This document shows positions 1 through 11,718 of a stretch of 64,000 nt of DNA, piece after piece. The notes under the pieces were generated by a model that had not been told where the DNA came from, did not search any database, and worked only from the letters and a program-made list of their open reading frames with translations. The stretch's first letter is position 1; each line of letters opens with the position of its first letter. A program made the translations under genes and the position numbers. Source of the DNA: Whalleya microplaca (Eukaryota > Ascomycota > Sordariomycetes > Xylariales > Xylariaceae); NCBI GenBank assembly GCA_022497155.1, contig MU385732.1, positions 1 through 64,000 of the forward strand. The letters run 5' to 3'.

Positions 1-591
1 AAACGATAATTTTAATAATAATAATAATAACGGATTTAAAAATAATTCAAATAACGATATTTTTATAAATATAAATTATAAGCTTAAAAAAATTAAATAT
101 ATATTTAAATAAAAGTAAATACCCTAAAAAAGTAAGTTTATATTAATATTATATTAAAATAATTACTAATTAATTTAATAAACAGACGTATTATTATAGT
201 GGAAAATTAATTTACCTCGTTTTTTTATTTTATCGATTTTAATAAAGCATTATTTAATTATTTTAGTAACTTTAGTTTTAGCTAAAAAAGCTTTTTCGAT
301 TTTAAGTTATATTATTTTTAAAAATAAAAATAAATTATAACTAGAAACAATTAAATAGCTTACTTTATTAAAGAGTTAAAAATACGATATTAAAACGTTA
401 TAAAAATAGTTTAAAGAAAATAGTCAAATTAAAGAAATGGAGGAAAATAAGGAAAATTAAGCTTATATAATTATTATATTTTTTTAAAGTAATAATTAGG
501 GTATTAATATTAAGGTTTAAAAAATAAAAATAAAAAAAAGTTAAAAATAATAAGTTAAAAGTTTAAAGTTAAAATTAAATAATTTTATTTT
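1..591. other. AT-rich RIP-mutated DNA, nothing recognised
   Basis: This stretch is almost entirely A and T, with scattered CpG and hardly any CpA or TpG, the pattern left by RIP. There is no open frame, and I could not tie it to any repeat elsewhere in the window. It may be the inside of the DNA-transposon-like element whose outer terminus appears to lie at 1,611. Confidence 0.6.
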
Positions 592-1320
592 AACGTTAAT
601 ATTTATATTATATAATATACTTATAATAAGTTAAAAAACGGTTATAATAAGTATTGTAATAAAAGCGTTATCTAATTTATTATAGCGAATTATTATGAAA
701 TATGCTTAAACGACGAATTAGAAAATTCTAAATTAAATAAGTTCGATTTTAAAATAACTTTATAAATCTAAGTAATATTATAATAGTTTTAACGTTAATA
801 AGTATATTATATAATATGCTTATAATAAATTAAAGAACAGTTATAATAACTATTATAGTTTAAAAGATATCTAAATTATTATAGCAAATTATTAGGAAAA
901 GTGCTTAAACGACAAATTAAAAAATTCTTAGTTAAATCTTTTTAATATTAAAATAACTTTATATATTTAAATAATATTATAACAATTTTAACGTTAATAA
1001 TTATATTATATAATATATTTCTAATAAATAAAAAAATGGTAATAATAACTATAATAATTAAAAAAATATTTAATTTATTATAGCGAATTATTTAAAAAGA
1101 TAATTAAACAACAAATTAGAAAATTTTAAATTAAATAAGTTCGATATTATAATAACTACGTAAGTTTAAATAATATTATAGTTATTTTAACGTTAAGAAT
1201 TATATTATATAATATGCTTATAATAAAATAAGAAACAGCATTAATAAATATTATAATAAAAAAGGTATTTAATTTATTATGTCGATTTTTTAAAAACGTA
1301 TAAAAAATAAAAAGTTAATA
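592..1320. repeat. 199-bp tandem repeat, about 3.6 units
   Basis: The word AACGTTAA recurs at 592, 791, 990 and 1,189, exactly 199 bases apart. Each time it is followed by a diverged copy of the same block, with a TATATTATATAATAT stretch, a TTATTATAGCGAATTATT-like stretch and an AAACGACGAATTAGAAAA-like stretch. Units differ mainly by transitions, as expected after RIP. A period of 199 is not a multiple of three, so this is not a protein repeat. Such arrays occur as minisatellites or inside transposons; which one applies here is open. Confidence 0.8.
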
Positions 1321-1429
1321 TAGTTAAATACTCTAATATTTTAAATGATTATTATAATTTATAAATTATAATATAATATAATATTAACATTATATTATAA
1401 TAAGTTAAATTAACGTTTTAAATACTTAA

Positions 1430-1611
1430 AATCACTTAAAATCACTAATTTTTTAATTAAGTCATTAGTTATTTTTAAGTGACTAACTAACTTGTACTAG
1501 TCTTAGTCAAGTGACTGACTAGCTAGCCTGACTTAAGTCATAGGCCTGACTAACTTAAGTCACTAAATCTAATGACTTAAGTCACTAATTAGTGACTTAA
1601 TCACAACCCTA
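1430..1611 (-). repeat. Probable DNA-transposon terminus with AAGTCA/TGACTT subterminal words
   Basis: Read on the minus strand it starts TAGGGTTGTGATTAAGTCAC at 1,611. It then carries many AAGTCA or TGACTT words in both orientations, including a palindrome AAGTCACTAATTAGTGACTT. The same start with the same palindrome appears on the plus strand at 10,546. Dense subterminal motifs next to a shared end are typical of DNA transposons, for example hAT elements with TAGGG ends. The inverted Gypsy-A copy is cut off exactly at this terminus, which suggests this element inserted into it. The other end is outside the window. Confidence 0.5.
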
Positions 1612-4600
1612 GCCGGGATTAAACGCCTAAAATAATAAATTATAAATAATAAAATCTTTTAATTATTACGTTATAATAAGTACCCTTTATAAACCTATTC
1701 CGAATAATTTATTTCGATTATTATTTCCCGTTCGGGATCCTATTATATTAAAGCCGGTTTTTTAAAAAATACTCGTTTAAAATTCTTAAACGTTAGATTT
1801 TCCGAAAGCCTCTATCGAAACGGTACCTCCTTTTTCGCAAATGCCGATAAAAAAGTAATAAAATTTATATAATTCTTAATAAAATCCCGGTAAAAATTCG
1901 CAAATTTTAAAAAACTACAAACTTTTTTAAACGTTTTAAAAGCTTTTTATTTTTTAATTACCTATATTTTAGCCGGATTTATATAGACTTCTTTTTTAAA
2001 TAATAAATCTTAAATATTTTATAATAGTTATTATAAATTTATATTTATTTATATTTAAATTTAAGCCCGCAACTTTTAAATATTTTAATACTTTTTTATT
2101 TTATCGATATAATTTTTTTTATTCCGGAAAAATAAATTAATATATCGTTTATATATATTAAATAAAAATATTTAGATTTTTTTAACGTACTATTTATATA
2201 ACGCTAAAATATTATAAAAATACCCGTTAAGTTAAAAAAGGTTATAAGTTATTTAAATAGCTTAAAGCGGATATAAAAAGCCGTTTTTTATTTATTTCTT
2301 TTCTTAATTTTAATTTTATAAAAAGCCGACTTAATATTTATTTTAAAAAATTATTTTATTTCTAAAAAAGTTTTAAACGTTTTTTATATAAATAAAAACG
2401 GGTATTAATTCCACTAAATAATATTATTTAATATTTTATAAGTATAATAAAAATAAAATCTACCGTTCGGTTTCCGAACGAAAAATATAAAAGCTTTTAT
2501 AAGCAAATTACTCGCATAAATATACCCTTTATTTAATAGTTTAATTAATATTTTCCGTAACATTAATAATTTTCCCGGAATATATTATATAATAACTCCT
2601 AAAAAATAAATAACTTTTTGCCCGCTTTATTATAATTTAAGTTAATTTTATAATTGGCTTTTAAACGGTATAATAGAAAATTTTTGCCTCTTTTTTTCGA
2701 ATAACTATTTCTAGCTTTTTAACTAAAAAAGGAAATTTTTTCGAACGTTAGTTTTTTTTAAAATATTAAAGCTTTATTAATATCCGCTAATATAATAATA
2801 AATATAGCCGTTTATTAAAGTATTACTTATTTTCTTAGATTTTTTTATTTCCGAGCTTTTTTTATTTTTTTTATAAAATATATCGTATTAACATAAAGTG
2901 CTTCCCGAACTTTATAAACTTTTATAGTTTTTAAAAAATATCTTTTTTTTATACTTTTAAGTTTCCGGCAACTTTTATATATAATATATATTTATATATT
3001 ATATATATTACCCGGTTATATTTTATTTAAAGCTTTTTTAATATTATAAAATAATCTAATCCTAATATTATATATATAAATATCTTGAATTTATATTTAT
3101 TAAAATTAGCTTTTATATAAGTTATTTTATAAATTATACCCGAAATATTTAATCTTTTTTTATAAATAACTTTTTCTACTATTTTTTTCCGGATAAATAT
3201 ATATAGCAACTTTAGGTATTTTATTATAATTTCGCTAATAATAATATAACATTTATATTTTAAATTTATAAAAAATTTTATATATAGTTATTAATTTAAA
3301 TATATATCGATTATAAAAAATTTCCCGTTTATAAGCTATTTAATTATATTAATTTTATTTATTATTACATTAAACCTTTAAACGCAATTTTATTTAAAAG
3401 CTACTCGTTTTTTTATTTCTTTAATATTTTTTCGCTTTTATTTTTTTAAATCTATAGTCTACTATTATATTAACCCTAATACAGGTAAATAACTTTATAA
3501 AATGATAGGTATATTTTTTAAATAGGTAGCCTTTTTTTTTATATCGCAAACATTTTCCGCGTTTTATTCGAGCGTTTCGTTTTTCGTTCGTTACTTATTT
3601 AGCCCGCTAGCTTTTTACTAATGTAATTACGCCGGTTATTAATATATCGCTTTTATAATTAGTTTTAAAGCGACTAAAAGTAGGAAATAATAAGCCCGGA
3701 AAAGGTAATTTACTTAACGTAATCCTGCCTTTTAAACTATTTTTATTATAATAAAATAACGACCCTTTAAATCGGGCTATAACGTTTATTATTTAGTAAA
3801 TTTAGTTTTAATAAATATTCGGTAACGTTATTAAAACTAACGTGTTTTTAAATTTATTATTAATCGCTTTTTTAATAAATATAAATTTCGCTTTATTGTT
3901 TTATATATTATTTCCTATTTTTACTAACAGTCGCGTAAAATTGGTATACTAAAATATAAAAGTCTAATTAATAAACTAATAATATTTATATAATTTACTT
4001 CCCGCTTTAATAGCTTTATTGCGGTTTTTATAAACGTTCGATAAGTATTAAAAAAATACTAAATTATATATTTTATTAGATGTTTCTATAATATAATATA
4101 ACTTTATTATATATTATATATTATTTTTGAGCCGCTTATAAATATTATATTATTTATTTTAATCCCTTTTTATAAACTCCGTATCTTTTTAAAGCTTATA
4201 TTTTATTAATATCTTTTATATAAAATAATAGCTACGCTCGCCCCCAAATTTCTCGGGCTATAATAATAGCTTACGTTTAAATACCGGGACTGCGGTAATT
4301 ACTAAAGCAGGTGCTAAAAATATTTAAGGGTTTTCTAGCTAAAAGTTTATACCTATTTAAACTAGCTATTTTTAAGGTTTTTAAAAATCCCGAAAGTCTT
4401 ACGTAAAAATACCTTTTATTATATTCGGGTTTTATATAATTAATAAATTGAAATTTTTTCGTAACTATATTTTTAAAACCGCCTAACGTTATAATAATTT
4501 ATTTTATTATTTTTTCAGTCTTTATTTATAAGCCGCTCGTTTTAGTCGTTATTTTTCCGAATTATTTTTTAATACCGCTTTTAATACTATGTATATTTCC

Positions 4601-4944
4601 TCGAGACGGGTGTAAATTTAATAGACTTAAATATTTAATGTTTTCGCGTATCTCGCTAACGGTATTTCCAGATTATTAAAGGGCTGTTTTAAAACTTTTC
4701 CTAATATTTTAATCTGCTCTAACGCAACTTGGGAATTAGTAAATTAGAAAATATATAAAAAGCCGTTACGCTAAAATACAATTTTATAATACTAAATAAG
4801 TGTTTATTTTCTAACTAAAAAAGAAAAGAAAATTAAAAAGGTATATCGGTATAGCTCGAGAGCATTCATACTAGCTCTCGAGAGCTGTACTGTTATATCG
4901 GCTTATAATCGCTGATATTCCCCACTATAACACAGCCCATTGTA
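1612..4944 (-). mobile_element. Gypsy-A, truncated inverted copy
   Basis: This is the reverse complement of the Gypsy-A element at 12,658-20,148. Its LTR is at 4,752-4,944, followed leftward by the gag region, protease and reverse transcriptase; the codons for the Y-x-D-D-like catalytic loop fall near 2,140-2,165. It stops at 1,612 at the point equivalent to about 16,020 in the complete copy, inside RNase H. RIP hit the two copies differently: the LTR start reads TACAATGGGC here and TGTAATAGGC in the other copy, which implies an ancestral TGCAATGGGC. It encodes nothing intact. Confidence 0.85.
4752..4944 (-). repeat. Gypsy-A LTR (5' LTR of the inverted copy)
   Basis: About 193 bp, matching the LTRs at 12,658-12,850 and 19,958-20,148 in reverse orientation. 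It contains two short inverted repeats, AATATCAGCG/CGCTGATATT-like and CTCGAGAGCT-like, and a T-rich stretch followed by TAGTTAGAAAATAAAC. Confidence 0.85.
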
Positions 4945-4983
4945 CTTTTTAATTAATTAATTAAATTAAATAAATAAATAAAA

Positions 4984-5062
4984 AGGGTTTTTAAGTTAAA
5001 TTATTATATAATAATTAGGTAACTTTTTACTCTTTATTTTATTATTTTATAATAATTATTAC
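4984..5062 (+). repeat. Short dispersed repeat, copy 1
   Basis: A stretch with GGGTTTTT, TTATTATATAATAATTAG and a run of TTTATTTTATTATTTTATAATAAT. It aligns to 10,456-10,541 in the same orientation over about 80 bases. At 10,546 the homology runs into the TAGGG terminus, so that copy may be the target of the transposon there. Confidence 0.5.
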
Positions 5063-5118
5063 GGTATTATAACGGCGTGGCTATAAGCTAGCTACTTTAT
5101 TATATTAAACCTTTAAAG

Positions 5119-5343
5119 TTATGAAAAGTACGTACTTATAGGATGTGTACGGACCACTTATTACTATATACTCCCGTATGTTAATTAATAACGGCACGGC
5201 AGAATAGTTACCGCCCGGCGGGATACCCGGCTTAAGTTTTTTAAGCAATTTTTATAGTCCGAAATAGCTTTCCTTTTTATTTATTTATAAATATATATAT
5301 TTAAATTAAAGCCCTGCTTTTAGCTATATTAGTTTATTTATAA
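5119..5343 (+). mobile_element. MITE-3 (225 bp), copy 1
   Basis: Matches 36,207-36,431 in reverse orientation along its whole length, including a GC-richer core with AACGGCACGGCA and CCGCCCGG, the word TTAAGTTTTTTAAG, and AAAGCCCTGC near the end. The termini pair as short inverted repeats (TTACG at one end and CGTAA at the other in the better copy). It has no coding capacity. I could not see a convincing target duplication at this copy; the second copy has a perfect one. Confidence 0.7.
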
Positions 5344-5782
5344 GGTTTATAAAAAAATGTTTAATATTAAAATCGGCGACTTAATATTTAATATTAGTTT
5401 ATATAAATTATAACATTTAATTATATTATATTTAATATATAATAATTATTATTACGGCTTAAAAAATAAAAAAAAATAAGGTTATTTATTACTTAATTAT
5501 TTATAAAAATATTAAAAGTAAAGAAAAAAAGATTTTTTATTAGTTATAAATAAAAATAACTAAGGTTTTTTGTTTAAAGTGCACGGGCTTTTTATCCCTT
5601 ATTATTTTAATCTTTTTAATATATACCGTATATATAAACTATATATAAGTTATTTTAGCCACGTTATTATAATTATTAAAGGTAAAGCTTTAATATTATT
5701 AGCTATTATTAAGGTTATAATTAAGTCACTTATAAATAACGTAAGTTATTTTCATTTTAACTTAAATTAAGTTAATTATTAT
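5344..5782. other. AT-rich RIP-mutated DNA, nothing recognised
   Basis: No repeat match and no credible gene. The 66-codon open frame at 5,570 has no start context or family resemblance and is composed almost entirely of I, Y, F, L and K, as expected of AT-rich noise. Confidence 0.5.
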
Positions 5783-5980
5783 AGCATAAGTTAAGCATAG
5801 GATTAAGGTGTGGTTTGTGCGCATTACGTAATCACAGCTTAAGCTTTACACCTAACATGTATGGTAAATTTCTCGGCCGACCTTTTAGCTTAAATTCCTT
5901 TTTTTCTCCTCCATTTTAATATTTCATAAAATACATAGGAATTAAGTCGCTAAGCCACCTTAACCCTTGTAACACGTGAC
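5783..5980 (+). mobile_element. MITE-1 (about 200 bp), copy 1
   Basis: One of four copies. Shared landmarks in order are GTTAAGCATA, GATTAAGGTGTGG, GTGCGCATTACGTAAT, AGTAAATTTCTCGGCCGAC, a pyrimidine tract, AAATACATAGGAATTAAGTCG, GCCACCTTAACCC and a terminal AACACGTGA. The GATTAAGGTG near one end and the CACCTTAACC near the other are inverted repeats of each other. No coding capacity is visible. The copy at 31,836 interrupts a Gypsy-B reading frame, which shows the unit is mobile. Confidence 0.75.
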
Positions 5981-7642
5981 ATTAATCACTTAACTTAAAC
6001 TAAGCTACTTAATTAAATATTTAATTTAAATTAATTTATATAAGTTAATAAATAACTTATAAATAACTTAATGACTTATTAATAATTTTTAATTTTTAAT
6101 TAATAAATTAAAAATTTTAAAGTATTTTATTATATAAATTTATAAATTTATAATAAACTATAATTAATAATTAAAAACTAATTATATTACGTTAAATATT
6201 TATATTATTATTATTATATTTAAAACCTTTATATAAAAATAATTATAAGTTTTTACTATTTATTTTTATTATAATAAGTATTATAATTATTTTAAGCCTT
6301 TTATAAGCTTATTATATAATATCAATATATTATTAGTTTTATTTTAATAAAATAAGTATTATAAAATAATAAGACTTAGTTTTAATATTCGATTTTTCAT
6401 AATTATAATATATTATTTTTTATAATAATATAATGAAATAATAAATTACTTTATTAAAAATAACTAGTTTTTTAAACCGGATTTAATATAATATTAAATA
6501 ATTAAAATTTAAGATTATATTTTTTATAATATTAATAGTTAATTTTTAAGGAAAGTATGTATTGAATTTTTTATAACTTATATTAATTATTATAATAAAT
6601 TCCTTAAATGTTAAAGCTTAATTATATACTAGTTTAATAATATAATAATAATAATAAATTAGAAGTTATAATTTATAATATCGGGTTTTTTATAAATTCG
6701 TTATTAATATTCGGTAATTAATAATTATAAATTCTTTTAAATCTAATAAATAAATAATAAACTACGGGATATAGTAATATAAAATTCGATTTATAAATAT
6801 ATTGTCGGTTTAATAAATATTTTAAATATTCATTTTAATTTATTTAAAATATAATAATTTAATTAATTTAAAAACATTTTAATAAATTCGTTATAATTAA
6901 TATTTTAATGTATATATAATAAAAGCTCTTTTAATTTTAAAAGCGTTTTTATTATATTATAAGTCGAATTTTAACGTATTTATAAATCTTTTTAAAAAAT
7001 TAATAATTATTAGTTAATTAAAATTGAAAACAATTTAATTTACCGATTAAAATAATTCTTTTACCGTAATTATGTGGTAAAATACCGCCTTTTTTAGCAT
7101 TAATTATTCCATGTAAAAACTCCTTTTAAATATTCGAAGTAAATTTTATTAATATATATATATACGTTAAATTCGGTTAATTAAATTTAATAAAACAACA
7201 AGTTTAAAATAAAACAAAATAAAATAAACCAAAATAAAATAAAATAAAATAAACTTGTTTTTTAAAATTTCGTTTTTTTAAATATTTCCCGTTATTTTTG
7301 ATAATTATTAATTCGATATTTATATATTATAAAATACATTTAGTTATTTCGTCGGTAAATATATAACTTTTTAATATATTTTACATTATTATATTTATAA
7401 CGTGCGTAATATAATGAATATCGTTATGAAATTTCCTAGTATAAAGATTACTATAAGTATTTTAAATTAATGAAGGAATATATTATTATTCGGTACGTTA
7501 TCTCGAGTAATATTAAATTAAATTAGTTAAACAATTAAAATATGTTTAATAAAAATAAATACCTAAAAATATCATTTAGTTTTAAATTTATATAACCTAA
7601 TATTAATTTTTCGAATTCTTATAAAATGTAAATATTAATATG
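5981..7642. other. AT-rich degenerate DNA, probable transposon remains
   Basis: About 1.7 kb without a credible gene or any recognisable LTR or RT motif. The beginning (about 5,985-6,090) has several AAGTCA-like and TGACTTA-like words like those at 1,430-1,611. It also contains a simple-sequence tract at 7,205-7,252. The origin is unknown. Confidence 0.4.
7205..7252. repeat. AAAAT/AAAAC simple repeat
   Basis: About ten units of a five-base A-rich word, mostly AAAAT with two C-containing variants near the start. It is an ordinary microsatellite. Confidence 0.8.
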
Positions 7643-7816
7643 TGATACGGGGCCTTACGGGCCCCTGCCCCTCAGGGCTAGCTTAGCTTAGATAAAATAA
7701 GGTAAATAAAAAAGATAAAAGATCCTAAGCATTTAAGTTATAGCGGAGCTGCCACTTAAATGCTGGATCTCTATCTTTTATATAATACACTATTTCACCC
7801 TATATTATTCGTATTA
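7643..7816 (-). repeat. Solo Gypsy-C LTR with TSD
   Basis: 174 bp, the least damaged copy of this LTR in the window. It begins TGATACGGGGCC and ends CGTATTA, so the ends are short inverted repeats (TGATAC and GTATCA before RIP). Inside is a strong hairpin: AGCATTTAAGT and ACTTAAATGCT flank TATAGCGGAGCTGCC at about 7,717-7,770. It is flanked by ATATG (7,638-7,642) and ATATA (7,817-7,821), a 5-bp target duplication with one RIP-type change. No internal sequence accompanies it, so it is a solo LTR left by LTR-LTR recombination. Confidence 0.85.
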
Positions 7817-9007
7817 ATATAGTTTAAAGTTAAATTTTTAAACCCGATTAATTTATGATTTAAATTAAAATTAACATCGATAAATGAAATAACAATACCT
7901 ATAAAGGCTATATTTAAATTTAAAGTTTAAATATCGAATATAATCGAAAATTTACCGAATATGCCGATATTAGATTTTAATTCCAAATTAAAAACACTTG
8001 ATAATGTTTTAAAATTTAATTTTAATTATGTTTTAATTTTCCAATAATTAATAATTAAAGATTCACTATTAAACAAATTAAATAGATTTAATATTAAAAT
8101 ATAATAAACTTATAAATTATAATATTATTAAAAGATAAGTTATTATCGATAATAACGTTTAATATTTTTTAAAAAGCTTCGTTTTTATTAAATACCTTAT
8201 TATTAATATTATTTTCGATATTTATATTATTTCGAACTCGTTTTCGTAATTATAAGTTAAAAAAGGTCGAAAAATTATTCGATATAACTGATTTTATTAA
8301 ATATTAATTAAATTAATTAAACGTTTTTAATTAATATATTAAAATTACTTACTTAATTATTTCCTTTTAATTTCGGCTTTTTTATTATAAGTAATTATAA
8401 GTTGTTTTAAAATATAATGACGTGCGAAATTTTAAGTTAAAACCCCTTTAACTTTTACCGGTATTTTATAAATACTGTCACGGGAACTAGCTATAATAAT
8501 AATAATTATACCTTTTGCTTAATTAATATAATGTAATAAAGCTAAAGATTTAAAACTACGGGAAGTGCGTAAGTATTTTAATATAGTGGCTACCTTACTT
8601 TATTTAATTAGTTGCGAGGCTTATGTATTATTAATTTTACGCCTTATTATTAAATCACCTTAAGTTAATTAAGGGATAAAATTAAGTTAATTTATAATGA
8701 GTACATTTAAATTAATAAAGTAATAAATTAAATGATAAAATAATAAAAAGGTAAACTTATAAAATACATATAATTAATACTTGCTTTAATTTGTTTAAAT
8801 TAATAGGCAATAAAGTTTAAGTAAATAACTTTTTTTAAATATATAAGCCGGAGATAAATTATCTAGCTTTAATTAAAAATCAGGTTAAACTTTTTTTATA
8901 AGCTTTATTATTATTAATTTTTTTAAATTAAATGTATTAATATTACCCGATTAAGTAAGTTTAACAGTAGATTTAAAAACAACTATTTTATTATTATTAT
9001 AACACAG
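7817..9007. other. AT-rich RIP-mutated DNA, nothing recognised
   Basis: No gene or clear repeat match. The part around 8,450-8,680 keeps more G and C than its surroundings, but I could not connect it to any family. Confidence 0.4.
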
Positions 9008-9200
9008 GGATTAAGCATATGATTTAAGGTGTGGTTTGTGCGCATTCCGTAATTACTGCTTAAGCCTCACACCTAACATGTATAGTAAATTTCTCGGCCG
9101 ACTTTTTAGCTTAAATTCTTTCCTTTTTCCTTTATTTTAATATTATATAAAATACATAGGAATTAAGTCGGCAAGCCATCTTAACCCTTATAACACGTGA
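9008..9200 (+). mobile_element. MITE-1, copy 2
   Basis: Same order of landmarks as the copy at 5,783: GATTTAAGGTGTGG, GTGCGCATTCCGTAAT, TTTCTCGGCCGAC, ATACATAGGAATTAAGTCG, CCTTATAACACGTGA. It is among the less RIP-damaged copies. Confidence 0.75.
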
Positions 9201-10455
9201 TAATTATTAAAAATAATTAAAAATATAAAATAATAGTGGTAAAATTATAATAATAATAATAATAACATTAATAATAACTATATAATAATTAAGCTTTTTA
9301 AATAATAATATAATGATATTTTTCTCCGTAAAAAAAATATCAAAGGAAAATAATTAACTTTTATAAATATTTTTAATTTAAATATAACATAAATAATTAT
9401 ATTTAAAAATAAACCTCGTATTTAAAAATAAACCCCGTATTTAAAAATAAAAAGGATTAAAGACATAAAAAAATCAGCTATTACGTATTTTCTTATATTA
9501 TTATAAATTAATTTTTTTATAAAAATAAAAAACCTCCCTTACTTTATTTCGTTTTATTTTATTTCATTATTAAGTCATTCCCTAACCTTTACGGTATTAC
9601 TGTCTTTTAGTTTAATATTTTTATTTAATTTCTTTAAAGTCGCTTTTTAACCCTTACGGAATCATTGTCTTTTAGTTTTATATTTATTTATTTAAAATCA
9701 CTTGTTTACCCTTATAAAATCATTATTTTTAAGTTTAACATTATTATTATAATAATAATTATTACTTTATAATATAAGTTTTTACTTTATTCACTTTATA
9801 TTTCAGTTTTTATATTTAGTATTTTAATTAATAATATATTAATAATTATAACATCACTATAATATGATAATAATAATTGCGGTTATTATTACTATTACGA
9901 CTTTATAATGTAAGTTAATCACTTATTTATTTAATACCTTATATATATTTAATTTTTCATTAATAATATATTAAGATTTATAATGTTATTATAGCGAAAT
10001 AATAAATTATTATTATTACGGTTATTATTATTGTTATTTTATAATATAAGTTATAATTTAATTTTAATATTATTAAAGATATAAAACTAATAAATACTAA
10101 AATATTAAAATTAAAAAAAATATTATAAAAAGATAATAATAATAATCGATATAACCGTTATTATTACTTTATAATGTAAGTTTTTTAAAAATCTTTAACT
10201 TTTATAATTAAAATATTAATATGTCTTAAGTTTATAATATATAAATTATATAATAACTTTTTATTTATTAAGTTATTTTAAATATATTTTATAATTAATT
10301 ATTATATTTATTATTATAATATAAGTGTTATAATATAAGCTTTATAAGGTGTTATAAAGCCTTATAAGTTATGTAATTATAAAGCACTTTATTAAACCTT
10401 TTATACGTGACTCGTTAAATTATATACTTAGTTAAATAGCTTAAGTAATTAAGTG
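9201..10455. other. AT-rich RIP-mutated DNA, nothing recognised
   Basis: No open frame. Between about 9,600 and 9,900 there are loosely repeated phrases (GTCTTTTAGTTT twice; TTATTATTAC and TTTATAATGTAAGTT several times up to 10,185), suggesting a degenerate local duplication, but no clear period. Confidence 0.4.
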
Positions 10456-10541
10456 AGGGTTTTTTTTTAAATTAAGCTATTATATAATAATTAGTTAACC
10501 TTTTATTCCTTACTTTATAATTTTATAATAATATATACTTA
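10456..10541 (+). repeat. Short dispersed repeat, copy 2
   Basis: Direct-orientation counterpart of 4,984-5,062. It is immediately followed by the TAGGG terminus at 10,546. Confidence 0.5.
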
Positions 10542-10545
10542 TTAC

Positions 10546-10690
10546 TAGGGTTATAATTAAGTCACTAATTAGTGACTTAAGTTAGGCTAATTAGTTAGCT
10601 ATTTAATTAAAACTAATGTAAGTTAGTTAAGTGATTAATTAAAACTAACTTGCTTAAGTTAGTTAGTCACTTGAAAATGACTAATAACTT
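10546..10690 (+). repeat. Probable DNA-transposon terminus, second example
   Basis: Starts TAGGGTTATAATTAAGTCAC and contains the same palindrome AAGTCACTAATTAGTGACTT as the terminus ending at 1,611, followed by repeated TTAGTTA, AAGTGA and AGTCACTT words. It points rightward, into the sequence where Gypsy-B inserted 60 bases later. Its partner end was not found to the right. Confidence 0.5.
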
Positions 10691-11516
10691 ATTAAGAAAT
10701 TACTTTTTTTTAAAAAAATTAAAAAAATTAAATACCGCTTTAAATATTATATTAAATGTAAAGCTTATATCATAAGCTTTATTAACTTATAAGCCTTATT
10801 AAAAAGGTATTAGGGAAGGACCGGAAGTTTTCCCTTATTTTTTATTTATATAAAAAAGGTTTTGCCCCCTTTATATATAAAGGGGTTAAAAATTAATATA
10901 GGTATATTTATACCTTATAAATTAATATATTATTTATACTTAATTACTATTATTTCTTATAACTTTAATTTTTTTTTTCCCGAGTTATTTACGGTATATT
11001 AATTTTAAGTATATTTACTAAAAGTAATACCTAAAAAAGCAAACAAATTATTACGGAGTTTTTATAAAAGCCGGATTTTATAACTATTAAAAAAAGCTTG
11101 TCGCTTATATAAATAAAAAACCACGATCCGTTAAAGGACTAAAACTAAAAAAAAACAAATTTATTACTTAATTTTAAAAAGATATAAAATTTAGCTAAAC
11201 TTAAAATACCGCAAAAGCTAATAAATAACAAGCCCGCTACTATAAAAAATTTTATATTTTAAAGCTTAAAAACCTATTTTACGTATGTTTTTTGCGTAAT
11301 TTACTAAGGTCTCGCGTAAAAAATGTAACGTAACTAATACCCGGAACGCTTTATTAAAACTTTTCAACTTATTATTATTTAATGGCGAACTTAACGTATT
11401 TAAAGGCTTAAAACTTAATTCCTTTTTAAAAAAGTTTACTTTACCGGACCTCGATCTCTTTAGTTCTAATAATAAATCGGATATTAATTTTAATTATATC
11501 GTTATATTTAATTATA

Positions 11517-11718
11517 GTCACGGTCCACACGGACCACCTGTGGTATGTGGCCCGTGCATACATTAGTCACCCACCGGGGTTAGCCCGGCGGGGTCCTTTT
11601 AAACAAATTTCCTTAGCGCATACTTAGGAAATTCGTTCCTCTTTTCCTCATTTTACGATTTCAATATAATAGCTAGTAATACTAGAGCCTTGTCTCCAGC
11701 AATTACCACGCATCGTGA
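11517..11718 (+). mobile_element. MITE-2 (202 bp) with perfect 8-bp TSD
   Basis: It begins GTCACGGTCCACACGG and ends GCATCGTGA, so the tips are inverted repeats (TCACGGT and TCACGAT). It is flanked by TAATTATA at 11,509-11,516 and 11,719-11,726. The next bases (G inside on the left, A on the right) could make the duplication 9 bp. An 8-bp duplication suggests a non-autonomous hAT-type element, 9 bp a Mutator type. It keeps much more GC than its host, Gypsy-B gag. It is the unoccupied counterpart of the copy split by Gypsy-D at 36,957-48,444. Confidence 0.85.

Noticed and set aside
592..1320. CRISPR-like array
   Set aside because: Units are 199 bp with no short identical repeat/unique spacer pattern, and the genome is fungal.
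3027..3209. 60-codon minus-strand open frame in the AT-rich block
   Set aside because: It lies inside the inverted Gypsy-A copy, is composed almost only of I, K, Y, F and L, and runs in RIP-mutated pol sequence; a chance frame.
7050..7150. Minus-strand phrase resembling a Helitron N-terminal segment (INAKKGG...LPHN)
   Set aside because: The expected continuation is absent and no Helitron helicase or Rep motif was found nearby; too short to claim.
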